DNA from: Bacteroidales bacterium
Lineage (GTDB): Bacteria > Bacteroidota > Bacteroidia > Bacteroidales > UBA932
Direction: 5' to 3'
Length of the DNA: 64,000 nucleotides
Assembly: GCA_017458265.1 (NCBI GenBank)
Contig: JAFTFV010000025.1
Coordinates: 1 to 64,000, forward strand
Position numbers and translations under genes: made by a program. The notes below the pieces were generated by a model. That model searched no databases. It was not told the DNA's origin and saw only the letters and a list, made by a program, of their open reading frames with translations. Below, piece by piece: positions 22,932 through 30,938 of the stretch (within the stretch, counting starts at the first letter, position 1; each line of letters begins with the position of its first letter).

Positions 22932-24584
22932 ATGAAACGTTTTGTGCCGGCACTTTGTGCCATGCTGCTGAGTCTCTCGCTTGGGGCCCAGCAGATAAAG
23001 GATATAGACATCAGCGTTGTCATCGGCAAAGATGGCAGCGCCACGGTCACCCAGAAGTGGGACATTGAGGTGACGAGGGGAACCGAGTGGTATCTTCCCA
23101 TCGGCAACCTTGGCCCCATGACTGTGGGCGGCCTGGAGGTGTATGAGAACGGCACGGCCTTCGAGAGCGTCGGAGACCGCTGGGACGTGGACTGGTCCCG
23201 CTCCCGCAAGACCGGAAAGTGCGGCATCGTGCGAAAGGACAGCGGCGCAGAGCTGTGCTGGGGCCTTGGTGAATACGGGCGGCACAACTGGACAGTGAAG
23301 TATCGCCTTACCGGCCTCGTGCAGGCTTATGACGATGCCGACGCCTTCAACTTCATGTTCGTGAATCCCGGCATGGAGCCTTCTCCAGAGCATGTGAAAC
23401 TCACCGTCACTCCCGGCTTCGAATGCCCGGAGTGGACATATGACAACACCCGGGTATGGGGCTTCGGCTTCTACGGAGATATCAATGTGAAGGATGGCGC
23501 CGTGGTTGCCGAAAGCTCCGAGAGCCTTGGCTACACCGGCAAGGTCATAGCCCTTGTGAAGTTCTCCAAGGGCATTTTCGAGCCTGCCGTAGTGAAAGGC
23601 GGACCGGTACAGGACCTCATAGACAGGGCCCTTGACGGCAGCTCCTACGGGGAGGACGACGGTTTCCCCGGCTGGATGGCTTTCCTCACTCTTCTTTTCT
23701 TTGGCGGGTTCTTCATTCTTCTCTTCTGGATGTGGATTGCATCGGCCCGCGGATTCAAGTGGAAGAAGGCGCTCTTCGGGAAGAAGAAAATCGAAGGGTG
23801 GTACAGGGATATTCCGCTGGAAGGCAATCTCTTTGCGGCCGAATATCTCCTTGTCAAGGGCAAGAGGTTCGAGGTGAGCGCCCCTGCGCAGAACATAATC
23901 GGTGCACTGTTCCTTCGCTGGATAATGAACGGAAGCGTGCGCGTCCAGCCGGACCCCACCTCCTCTAAGCGCGTAAACCTTGCCTTCGTGTCTGAAAACG
24001 TATCTGCCGATGACGTGGAGCAGGATCTTTACCGCTTTGCACGAACGGCTTCCGGCAGCAATCTTGTCCTGGAGAAGAATGAGTTCGAGACCTGGAGCAA
24101 GAAGAACTACCAGAAGATGACCGGATGGCCCGACAGGGCCGTAGCCCGCGGCAAGACCTGGTTCCATGACAAGAGATACTTCGAGCGTGACGGCGTCTGC
24201 AACCTGGACGGCCAGAAGGAGGCCTGTCACCTTATCGAGTTCAAAAATTTTCTTGAAGATTTCACTATATCTGACCAGCGCGAAGCCGTTGAGGTGAAGA
24301 TGTGGAAGGACTATCTGGTTTATGCCCAGCTCTTTGGCATTGCTGACAAGGTTGCAAAGCAGTTCAAGAAGCTGTATCCTTCAGAGTATGCCATGGTAGA
24401 GCAGTCCGCAGGCCTTGAGAGCGGTACGCTTTCAAGGACCATCTGGTGGACCAACAATATGTCCATGCGCTCCTTCAACACCGCAGTGGCAAAGGCCGGA
24501 AACATCAACGGTACCGGCGGCCATACTTCCTTCGGCGGAGGCGGCGGTTTCAGCGGCGGCGGCTTCGGCGGCGGTGCAAGATAG
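22932..24584 (+). CDS. DUF2207-like membrane protein with Gly-rich tail
   Basis: 550 residues. Start ATG 22932 gives a cleavable-type signal peptide (MKRFVPALCAMLLSLSLGAQ); an in-frame ATG upstream at 22851 would overlap lemA. The N-terminal beta domain (IDISVVIGKDGSATVTQKWD) is typical of DUF2207 exported domains; a membrane segment at about residues 248-271 (FLTLLFFGGFFILLFWMWIA) is followed by a large cytoplasmic-like region and a final GGGGGFSGGGFGGGAR. In other bacteria the partner LemA and such proteins are co-encoded. Function unknown; possibly envelope-associated. Confidence 0.85.
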   Translation: MKRFVPALCAMLLSLSLGAQQIKDIDISVVIGKDGSATVTQKWDIEVTRGTEWYLPIGNLGPMTVGGLEVYENGTAFESVGDRWDVDWSRSRKTGKCGIVRKDSGAELCWGLGEYGRHNWTVKYRLTGLVQAYDDADAFNFMFVNPGMEPSPEHVKLTVTPGFECPEWTYDNTRVWGFGFYGDINVKDGAVVAESSESLGYTGKVIALVKFSKGIFEPAVVKGGPVQDLIDRALDGSSYGEDDGFPGWMAFLTLLFFGGFFILLFWMWIASARGFKWKKALFGKKKIEGWYRDIPLEGNLFAAEYLLVKGKRFEVSAPAQNIIGALFLRWIMNGSVRVQPDPTSSKRVNLAFVSENVSADDVEQDLYRFARTASGSNLVLEKNEFETWSKKNYQKMTGWPDRAVARGKTWFHDKRYFERDGVCNLDGQKEACHLIEFKNFLEDFTISDQREAVEVKMWKDYLVYAQLFGIADKVAKQFKKLYPSEYAMVEQSAGLESGTLSRTIWWTNNMSMRSFNTAVAKAGNINGTGGHTSFGGGGGFSGGGFGGGAR

Positions 24585-24590
24585 ACAGTT

Positions 24591-25988
24591 ATGGCACTCG
24601 AAAACACATCTGCAGAAAGGATAGAAGAACTGGTACTCCGGCAGAGGGAGTTCTTCAGGACGGGCGTAACCCGTGACATCGACTGGAGACGATTCCAGCT
24701 CAGACAGTTCAAGGAAGGCCTCAAGAAGTGGGAAAAACCGCTTTGCGATGCCCTCTGGCAGGATCTTCACAAGTCCTACGAGGAGGCTTACATGACCGAA
24801 ATCGGCCTTGTCTACGGAGAGATTGGAGAGGCTGTGAAGAAGGTAGGGAAGTGGGCGCGCAGAAGGCGTAAACCCACGAACCTTCCGGTGATGCCGTCGG
24901 CCTCGTACATAGTGCGGGAGCCGCTTGGCTGCACTCTCATCGTGAGCCCCTGGAATTACCCCGTGCAGCTGCTTCTGAACCCACTCGTGGGCGCCATCGC
25001 AGCGGGCTGTACGGCCATTTTGAAGCCATCGCCCTACGTTCCCACCGTATCCAAGGTGATAGAGGATTTCATTGCCGACACCTTCTCCGAAGAGTACGTA
25101 GCCGTGGTCCAGGGCAACCGCCTTGTGAACGGCGAGCTCTTCAAGCACCGCTATGACCTTGTCTTCCTTACAGGGAGCCCTTCCCTTGGCCGAATCGCCA
25201 TGGAAGCGCAGGCAAAATACCTCACGCCGATGGTCCTGGAGCTGGGCGGCAAGAGCCCGTGCATCGTAGACCGGGACGCCAACCTCACTGTCGCCGCCCG
25301 CCGCATCGCCTGGGGCAAGTGCCTCAACTCCGGACAGACCTGCATCGCTCCGGATTACCTCTTTCTCCACGAGGACATCGCTTCAGTCTTTATAGATGCC
25401 TTCAAGAAAGAGCTCGCCGGCCTCTATCCGGACGGCACTGAGAACTCGGACAAATTCGTCCACATAGTCAAGGAATCGGCCTTTGACAGGCTTGTGGGTT
25501 ATTTTGCCGATGGTAAAATCGTAGCCGGCGGCCGCTCGGACCGCTCCCGCCTCTGGATAGAGCCCACCCTCCTTGCCGATGTGTCCCCGGACGCCCCCGT
25601 GATGCAGGAGGAAATCTTCGGCCCCATTTTCCCCATCATGACCTTCAGGAGCAGGGAAGAGGTGGTGGACTTTGTCACCTCCCGCGAAAAACCCCTTGCC
25701 TTCTATTATTTCGGGAACTGTGCCGATGCCTGGGACATCATCTCCAAAACCACATCCGGCGGCGCCTGCATCAACGATGTCATCATGCACATCGCCAACC
25801 CCAACATCCCGTTCGGTGGAGTGGGCAACTCCGGCATGGGGAACTATCACTCGGAGCGCTCGTTCCTTGCCTTCAGCCATGAACGTTCCGTTGTTAAATC
25901 ACCCACCTGGATAGATCTCAAGTTCCGCTACATGCCTTACAAGGCCTTCGCGCTCATAAAGCGCATGCTGCTTCTTTCCGGCAAATAG
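24591..25988 (+). CDS. Aldehyde dehydrogenase, class-3-like
   Basis: 465 residues, about 30 shorter than tetrameric ALDHs and typical of the ALDH3/AlkH-like group. Oxidises aldehydes to acids with NAD(P). Seen: cofactor and substrate region SPWNYPVQLLLNPLVGAIAAG, LTGSPSLGRI, general base Glu 217 in LELGGKSP and catalytic Cys 251 in NSGQTCIAPDYL. The C terminus PFGGVGNSGMGNYHSERSFL is conserved. The hydrophobic last 25 residues might associate with the membrane. No substrate can be deduced; followed by an unusually structured intergenic region. Confidence 0.93.
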   Translation: MALENTSAERIEELVLRQREFFRTGVTRDIDWRRFQLRQFKEGLKKWEKPLCDALWQDLHKSYEEAYMTEIGLVYGEIGEAVKKVGKWARRRRKPTNLPVMPSASYIVREPLGCTLIVSPWNYPVQLLLNPLVGAIAAGCTAILKPSPYVPTVSKVIEDFIADTFSEEYVAVVQGNRLVNGELFKHRYDLVFLTGSPSLGRIAMEAQAKYLTPMVLELGGKSPCIVDRDANLTVAARRIAWGKCLNSGQTCIAPDYLFLHEDIASVFIDAFKKELAGLYPDGTENSDKFVHIVKESAFDRLVGYFADGKIVAGGRSDRSRLWIEPTLLADVSPDAPVMQEEIFGPIFPIMTFRSREEVVDFVTSREKPLAFYYFGNCADAWDIISKTTSGGACINDVIMHIANPNIPFGGVGNSGMGNYHSERSFLAFSHERSVVKSPTWIDLKFRYMPYKAFALIKRMLLLSGK

Positions 25989-26018
25989 CCTGTTTCGACG
26001 CGCGCGTTGACATTTTGG

Positions 26019-26072
26019 GCCGTTTTTGCTTCCCTGGACGTCAATGATGACGTTCAGGGCGACAAAAATGGC
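26019..26072. terminator. Long imperfect hairpin downstream of aldehyde dehydrogenase
   Basis: GCCGTTTTTGCTTCCCTGGACGTCA pairs with TGACGTTCAGGGCGACAAAAATGGC around ATGA, interrupted by a few mismatches. The motif CCCTGGA(C/G)GTCAA recurs at 26084-26097. It ends the ALDH transcript or isolates the fimbrial locus; the role is inferred. Confidence 0.55.
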
Positions 26073-26113
26073 ATTTTTTGCTGCCCTGGAGGTCAACTTT
26101 AGGTATTATTGCA

Positions 26114-26145
26114 TATATTTGTATTGAATACCCACAAAGTGGGTA
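26114..26145 (+). promoter_or_regulatory. Promoter box plus operator-like palindrome ahead of fimbrial locus
   Basis: TATATTTG at 26114-26121 fits the TAnnTTTG -7 consensus. Eight bases on, TACCCAC (26129-26135) and GTGGGTA (26139-26145) form a perfect 7-bp inverted repeat around AAA, so it would lie at or just after the transcription start. It could be a repressor site or a 5' UTR hairpin controlling the whole pilus operon. Confidence 0.5.
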
Positions 26146-26154
26146 AGGGCAGAT

Positions 26155-27522
26155 ATGCTTTTAGCATTCCTCATATCGCTCTTATTCATGCTGCTGTCCT
26201 CCCCAACAGCTGAAGCCAACGTGCTTCTGACCGTACAGAATTCCGTGATGGTCGGAGACATCGTGAAGGTTACCCATGCCCAGCTTCATTTCCGTTGGGA
26301 CAACACCACTTACGACAGTGACTATCTGGACAATTCGGAGGCTGCAACCAAGCTTGTAGACCTCCTGAAGGCCATGGGGCCGGAGAGCATCGACTCTGTG
26401 AGCGTGGTGGCTTATGCATCGCCTGAGGGCGTCTATGAGCACAATATGATGCTGAGCAGGAAGAGGGCGGCGGAGTTCTCCAGGGCCCTGAAACCCAAGC
26501 TTGGCAATATGGGATTCCCCGTGAACGTGCGCCCCGGCGGCGAGTCATGGGCCCTTCTTGTAGAGCGCGTCAAGGCGGATTCCACCATGTCAGAAACGGC
26601 CAGGAAACGTGTCCTGGACCAGATTGCAGACAACTCCATTAGCGTTGCAACCCGCAAATGGCGCTTCATGCACGGCAGCCTTGGTGCCACCAGGGAAGAA
26701 GGCGACGTGTATCACTACATCCTTGTGAACCACTACCGGTTCCTCCGCTGTCTGGATATTCACATCCATTACAAAGAGGCAGAGATTTCTCCACTCGCTT
26801 CACTCGGTCGAAATGACAAGGAAGACATTGTCAGTCCTGTCGACACTACTGTCATTCCAGACAGCCCTTCCGTTGCGAAGGACACGACTGCTGTCATTCC
26901 GGGCATTCCTGCTGTCATTCCGAGCGAAGTCCAGGAATCTCCCCGTCGGCCTGTCCTTGGTATAAGCACCAACATCCCTTACGACATTACCTGGATACCG
27001 CAGTACGGGCTTACAAGCGTGCCGTCGTTCAGCGTGGAGTACTATCCGGCAAAGGGTAAGTACACCTTCGGGGCAGACCTGGAACTCTCGCACTGGCTGC
27101 ATCCGGACGAGCACCGCTACAATCAGATCCATAACCTCACGCTGTGGGGAAGGCGGTATTTCAAGCGCACGGAAGACCGTTTCAAGGGCGCATATCTCCT
27201 TGCAAACGTCAATGCGGCGGAGTACGGCATCGGCATGAATGCCGGAAAGGGCTGGGTGGGAGAAGGCATCGGCGCATCGGCTGGAGGCGGCTGGAAGGTG
27301 TATATCGGCAAGCATTTCTTCCTGGATATGGGAGGGGCGCTGGGGCTGTTCTATTCCTGGTACGACCCTTATGTCTGGGGCAACGATGCCACCGGACGGT
27401 ATTATTATGACTATGCCGGAGCCCCTGAAGACTTTGTGAAGAGGTCCAAGAGGCTGGTGTGGTTTGGCCCGACGAGGGTTTATTTCTCCGTCGGCATTGA
27501 TTTTTACGGGAAGAGAAGATGA
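26155..27522 (+). CDS. Fimbrial-locus protein: OmpA-like domain plus DUF3575-like barrel
   Basis: 455 residues with an N-terminal signal (MLLAFLISLLFMLLSSPTAEA). Residues about 60-170 carry an OmpA-like peptidoglycan-associated fold (SVSVVAYASPEGVYEHNMMLSRKRAAEF in pieces). Residues about 263-455 (SVEYYPAKGKYTFGADLELS, GLFYSWYDPY) match the DUF3575 type seen in type V pilus clusters, expected at the outer membrane. The linker at about 210-263 is encoded by a dispersed palindromic repeat (26781-26943) and reads EISPLASLGRNDK ... AVIPSEVQESPRR. Stop overlaps the next ATG (ATGA), so translation is coupled. Confidence 0.85.
   Translation: MLLAFLISLLFMLLSSPTAEANVLLTVQNSVMVGDIVKVTHAQLHFRWDNTTYDSDYLDNSEAATKLVDLLKAMGPESIDSVSVVAYASPEGVYEHNMMLSRKRAAEFSRALKPKLGNMGFPVNVRPGGESWALLVERVKADSTMSETARKRVLDQIADNSISVATRKWRFMHGSLGATREEGDVYHYILVNHYRFLRCLDIHIHYKEAEISPLASLGRNDKEDIVSPVDTTVIPDSPSVAKDTTAVIPGIPAVIPSEVQESPRRPVLGISTNIPYDITWIPQYGLTSVPSFSVEYYPAKGKYTFGADLELSHWLHPDEHRYNQIHNLTLWGRRYFKRTEDRFKGAYLLANVNAAEYGIGMNAGKGWVGEGIGASAGGGWKVYIGKHFFLDMGGALGLFYSWYDPYVWGNDATGRYYYDYAGAPEDFVKRSKRLVWFGPTRVYFSVGIDFYGKRR
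26781..26943. repeat. Palindromic repeat pair inserted in frame in the OmpA-like gene
   Basis: Left arm AGAGATTTCTCC..GGTCGAAATGACA (26781-26818) and right arm TGTCATTCCGAGCG..GTCCAGGAATCT (26913-26940) are the same pair as at 20609-20716. Between them TGTCATTCC occurs twice more (about 26849 and 26892), so the right-arm start was partly amplified. The block keeps the frame and forms the interdomain linker. Confidence 0.8.
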
Positions 27523-28643
27523 AGGGAAGGGGCCTCATACTGATTGTCGTTACTGCCTTGATCATGGGCGGCTGCCGGATTGAGCCTCCGCTGTTTCTGA
27601 GGCATGCGGTGGCTACCGAGCTGCAGCTTGAGACGAAGGTGGACGTGCAGGTGATGTGGCAGGTGAACTGGGAGGCGGCATGGAAGTTCGGCTGGGACGT
27701 TTCCATGTACGGACCGCTCGGATATCGGCTTCCGGCCAGCATGAGGGCACATGTCTACAGCCACGATGCCTCCGGCGATGCGCGCTCCCACAGCGTCTAC
27801 AACTTCGTCGGAGACTACACCACCTTCGACGTCTTTGTGGGCGAGCATGACTTCCTCTTCCACAACAACGACTCCGAGGCCGTCCAGTTCCGCTCCGACG
27901 GCGACCTTGCCGACATCCACGCCTTCACGCGCGACATTTCCTCCGGCCTGAGGTCATCCTCCCCGGTGTATACCATGGCCCAGAAGGCCCGCGGGGCCGA
28001 TACCAAGGCCAATGACGAAGAGCTGAATGAGCCCGTCTCCCTTCAGCCGGACGGCCTGTTCTCAGTGTTCGTGAGAGACTACTACATCTCCGACAACCTT
28101 GAAGACTACGTTTACGAAAGGGGCCGGTACGTGCTCAAGATGGAGCATGAGCTCACCCCTGTAACATATATTTACCTGTTCCAGGTGACGCTGCTGCACA
28201 ATGAGGGCAGGGTTATCGGCAGCAGCGGCGGTGCGGCCCTTACCGGCATGGCGGGCGGCGCAGACCTCATGGACCGCATGGCCTGGACATCAACCGTTTC
28301 CGTGCCGATGGACGTCTACATGGACAAGGTCCAGGACATGCTGGGCGCGAAGGTGTTCAGCTTCGGCATCCCCGGCTGCAACGCCTACGACCCCGGAAGT
28401 GTTGCCGCGGCCCCTGCCGGGAAGCACTATTTTGTGCTCAACGTCACCTATGTGAACGGAACATACAAGAACATCAGGATTGATGTGACCGACGAGGTTC
28501 GCGCCCTCCCGCTTGGCGGAGTCATCCCCCTGGAGCTGGACGTGAACGACTTCCCGCCTGAAGGCGGCACCGGAGGCGGCGGCTTCAGCGCCCTTGTGGG
28601 TGACTGGAACGAAGAAACCGGAAGTACAACGATTATAAACTGA
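27519..28643 (+). CDS. DUF5119-like fimbrial lipoprotein
   Basis: 374 residues; lipoprotein signal MKGRGLILIVVTALIMGGC (Cys 19). The N-terminal core (LQLETKVDVQVMWQVNWEAAW, YNFVGDYTTFDVFVGEHDFLFHNNDSEAVQF) and the hydrophobic YIYLFQVTLLHNEGRVIG strand match the DUF5119 family found in Bacteroidales pilus gene clusters, where such proteins serve as accessory or anchoring subunits. C-terminal Gly-rich tail. It overlaps the preceding gene by four bases. Whether it is a pilus anchor (Mfa2/FimB role) or an assembly factor is not visible in sequence. Confidence 0.8.
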   Translation: MKGRGLILIVVTALIMGGCRIEPPLFLRHAVATELQLETKVDVQVMWQVNWEAAWKFGWDVSMYGPLGYRLPASMRAHVYSHDASGDARSHSVYNFVGDYTTFDVFVGEHDFLFHNNDSEAVQFRSDGDLADIHAFTRDISSGLRSSSPVYTMAQKARGADTKANDEELNEPVSLQPDGLFSVFVRDYYISDNLEDYVYERGRYVLKMEHELTPVTYIYLFQVTLLHNEGRVIGSSGGAALTGMAGGADLMDRMAWTSTVSVPMDVYMDKVQDMLGAKVFSFGIPGCNAYDPGSVAAAPAGKHYFVLNVTYVNGTYKNIRIDVTDEVRALPLGGVIPLELDVNDFPPEGGTGGGGFSALVGDWNEETGSTTIIN

Positions 28644-28650
28644 TCCCCCC

Positions 28651-28681
28651 CCTGTCATTCCGAGCGAAATCGAGGAATCTC
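28651..28681 (+). repeat. Intergenic copy of the TGTCATTCCGAGCG repeat arm
   Basis: CCTGTCATTCCGAGCG followed by AAATCGAGGAATCTC; it is the right arm of the repeat that has entered cysS, the methyltransferase and the OmpA-like gene. This copy lies between the stop of the DUF5119-like gene and the fimbrillin start. Confidence 0.8.
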
Positions 28682-28727
28682 AAAATAAAACATATATAAA
28701 CAAACAATTATTAACCATTTAATTTAA

Positions 28728-29759
28728 ATGCGTATGAAAAAATTAATCATTCTGGCCGCGGCCGCCATTGCAGCCGTCGCCTGCAGCAGGACCTTCGACA
28801 CAGCTCCTGCAAAAGAGCAAGCCATCGGTTTCGGCACCTGGGCTGACCAGCTCACTAAAGCCAGGGCCGCCGGTGCAAGCACCTTCGGTGCTGGTGATTC
28901 TTTCAACGTCGAGGGTTTCAAGACTCTCTCCGGCTCTCCTGTAACCGTGTTCAATGACGTTACGGTTTCTACCACCAACGGTTCAACCTGGACCTATGAG
29001 AACACCCGTTTCTGGGATAAAAACGCTACCGGCTACACCTTCTTCGCCGTTTCCTCTCCTAACACTACTCTTACATTTGAGGCAAACGGTACTATTGCCG
29101 CTACGGCTGTTACATTCTCTGGAGAGAATAATGACATCCTCCTTGCCGACCAGGTCGATGTAGCCCCTGCTAATTTTACCAACACCCCGGTTAATTTGAA
29201 TTTCAAGCACATCGGTTCCCTTGTTGACCTCAAGGTAAAGAAATCTGCCGAACTGAACACTGCCAATGCCACAGTCGCCATCACAGGTATTACACTCGAA
29301 GGTATTTCGGATGAAGCTACTGTTGCTGTCACCGGTTACACCACCAAAGTTCCCACTGTTGCTTGGGATAATCTCGATAATGCCGATAACTCAACTTACG
29401 GGATCACAAGCGGGTATGTAGACTGTACTCTTCCCACCAATGTAGGAACCGCCGGTGACAATCTAATCAACACTCTGGTAGTTATCCCTCAGGAACTTAC
29501 CGACACCAAGATTCTGAAGATCTCCTACAAAATCACTGATGCAGCAGGCAACGTCAATACTTACAGTAATGTTGAAGTCAAACTCAATAAGTTTGATGGG
29601 GATGATGATACTGAAAACGGTCCTTCCGATTTCATTACTTCCTGGGAAGCAGGCAAGCACTATATCTATACTCTCACGATTGATGCCAATACAATCAACT
29701 TCTCTGGTTCAATCACTGACTGGGATGTTGTCAACGGCTATCACTACCTGCTGAACTAA
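28728..29759 (+). CDS. Fimbrillin-like major pilus subunit (lipoprotein precursor)
   Basis: 343 residues. Fimbrillins are exported as lipoproteins, cut after an Arg or Lys, and polymerise by strand exchange into type V pili. Lipobox AAVACS with lipid Cys 19 (17 if ATG 28734 is used; both are plausible). The stretch EQAIGFGTWADQLTKARAAG is the hallmark pre-sequence, with a likely protease site at TKAR. The low-complexity Thr/Ser/Asn-rich body and a C-terminal strand region (GKHYIYTLTIDANTINFSGS) fit. Codons are more AT rich than in the flanking genes, suggesting separate evolution of this surface antigen. Confidence 0.85.
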   Translation: MRMKKLIILAAAAIAAVACSRTFDTAPAKEQAIGFGTWADQLTKARAAGASTFGAGDSFNVEGFKTLSGSPVTVFNDVTVSTTNGSTWTYENTRFWDKNATGYTFFAVSSPNTTLTFEANGTIAATAVTFSGENNDILLADQVDVAPANFTNTPVNLNFKHIGSLVDLKVKKSAELNTANATVAITGITLEGISDEATVAVTGYTTKVPTVAWDNLDNADNSTYGITSGYVDCTLPTNVGTAGDNLINTLVVIPQELTDTKILKISYKITDAAGNVNTYSNVEVKLNKFDGDDDTENGPSDFITSWEAGKHYIYTLTIDANTINFSGSITDWDVVNGYHYLLN

Positions 29760-29768
29760 GGTGGGAAG

Positions 29769-29876
29769 CGTGAAATGTAATAGGTTGAATGTTAATGGGC
29801 TACGCGAAAGGCTCCAGGGGAAAATGACTGGAGCGAAATGCGTAAATCATTGATGGTTAGAGGATTGCATTTCACG
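29769..29876. repeat. 108-bp imperfect palindrome, copy 3
   Basis: Bounded by CGTGAAATGTAA (29769-29780) and TTGCATTTCACG (29865-29876), a 12-base inverted pair with one mismatch. An inner stem GCTCCAG/CTGGAGC closes around GGGAAAATGA. Total length equals that of the two copies at ssb. It begins 10 bases after the fimbrillin stop. Likely folds into a long hairpin in RNA or single-stranded DNA. Confidence 0.75.
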
Positions 29877-29884
29877 GTAGCGAT

Positions 29885-30937
29885 ATGAAAAAACCAAGCA
29901 TCATACGCATTGCGGCAGCTGCGGCGGGCGCCCTGCTAATAGTGGCAGGGTGCGCCGTGCGGCTGGACCCGGCAGAGGGAACCGGTGGCGAGGCCATCGG
30001 CTTCACCGCCGGGTCTGCCCTGCTGCGTGATGATGCAACCAAAGCACCGCTCACCACACCTGTCCACCTGGGTGTATTCTGCTACAAGCAGCCAGGAACG
30101 GTTGGCTCGCCCGGGGCATGGAACGCTACGCGAAAGCCTGACTATATGTTCAATCTGGACGTAAACTTCGACGGCTCGTCGTATAGCTATTCTCCTGTCC
30201 AATACTGGCCGTCACCGGAGACAACTTTGAGCTTTTGGGCATATAGCCCTAGAACTGAGACGCCGGACCTTCTGGTAAGAAACGGCTCCGCCGCTTTCAC
30301 AAGCGCATCTTCCGGTATTCCAGATATACGCTACACTACCGACGGGCACACTGATTTCATGGTATCCGACCTTGTGAAGAACCAGACCTATGCCACCAAT
30401 TCGGGGCTCGTTACCCTGCCATTTGGGCATGCCATGTCCAAGGTGGACGTCAATGTGAACAAGCAGGACCCCACTTCCAAGTATACGGTTACCTTGAAGG
30501 CTGTCAGTTTTAATGGTATATATCAGACCGGTACCATCAGATGGGATACCTCGCTTGAGACCTGGGACTGGGCAAGCTGGAGCGGACTAAGGCAGAACCT
30601 CACAGTTTGGGAAGACGATCCTGACGATGATTCTGATGACATGATCCTTACTGCTTCAAACCAGGCTCTTCCGGGAGTTATGCCGCTGCCACAGAGTCTG
30701 ACGGATGCATCGGCAAGGCTCCACGTGGAGTTCAGCGTTTCGTATGAGGGCATCTTGCACGAACGTTTAACTACACGCGAGGTCCTGCTCTCGAAGGTAT
30801 TCGAGGATGCCGGAGCTGCCTGGAGCAAGAATTCACACTACACTCTGAACATTACGATCTCTCCTGATGACCCTATCGAATTTACTGTGAGCTGGTCTGA
30901 CTGGGGCGATGTATACAACTTCCACATAACTGATTAG
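29885..30937 (+). CDS. Fimbrillin-like lipoprotein
   Basis: 350 residues; lipoprotein signal (MKKPSIIRIAAAAAGALLIVAGC, Cys 23). The pre-region EAIGFTAGSALLRDDATKAP carries the TK(A/G) motif shared with the other subunits here. Body features of the fimbrillin/Mfa1-like fold: SPVQYWPSPETTLSFWAYSP, LPFGHAMSKVDVNVNK and the C-terminal SHYTLNITISPDDPIEFTVS. One base separates it from the next gene. Probably a minor pilus component; the major/minor assignment is inferred. Confidence 0.82.
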   Translation: MKKPSIIRIAAAAAGALLIVAGCAVRLDPAEGTGGEAIGFTAGSALLRDDATKAPLTTPVHLGVFCYKQPGTVGSPGAWNATRKPDYMFNLDVNFDGSSYSYSPVQYWPSPETTLSFWAYSPRTETPDLLVRNGSAAFTSASSGIPDIRYTTDGHTDFMVSDLVKNQTYATNSGLVTLPFGHAMSKVDVNVNKQDPTSKYTVTLKAVSFNGIYQTGTIRWDTSLETWDWASWSGLRQNLTVWEDDPDDDSDDMILTASNQALPGVMPLPQSLTDASARLHVEFSVSYEGILHERLTTREVLLSKVFEDAGAAWSKNSHYTLNITISPDDPIEFTVSWSDWGDVYNFHITD

Positions 30938-30938
30938 G

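Noticed and set aside
20609..28681. CRISPR array
   Set aside because: The repeats are few, unequal in spacing, palindromic pairs, and no Cas genes are present.
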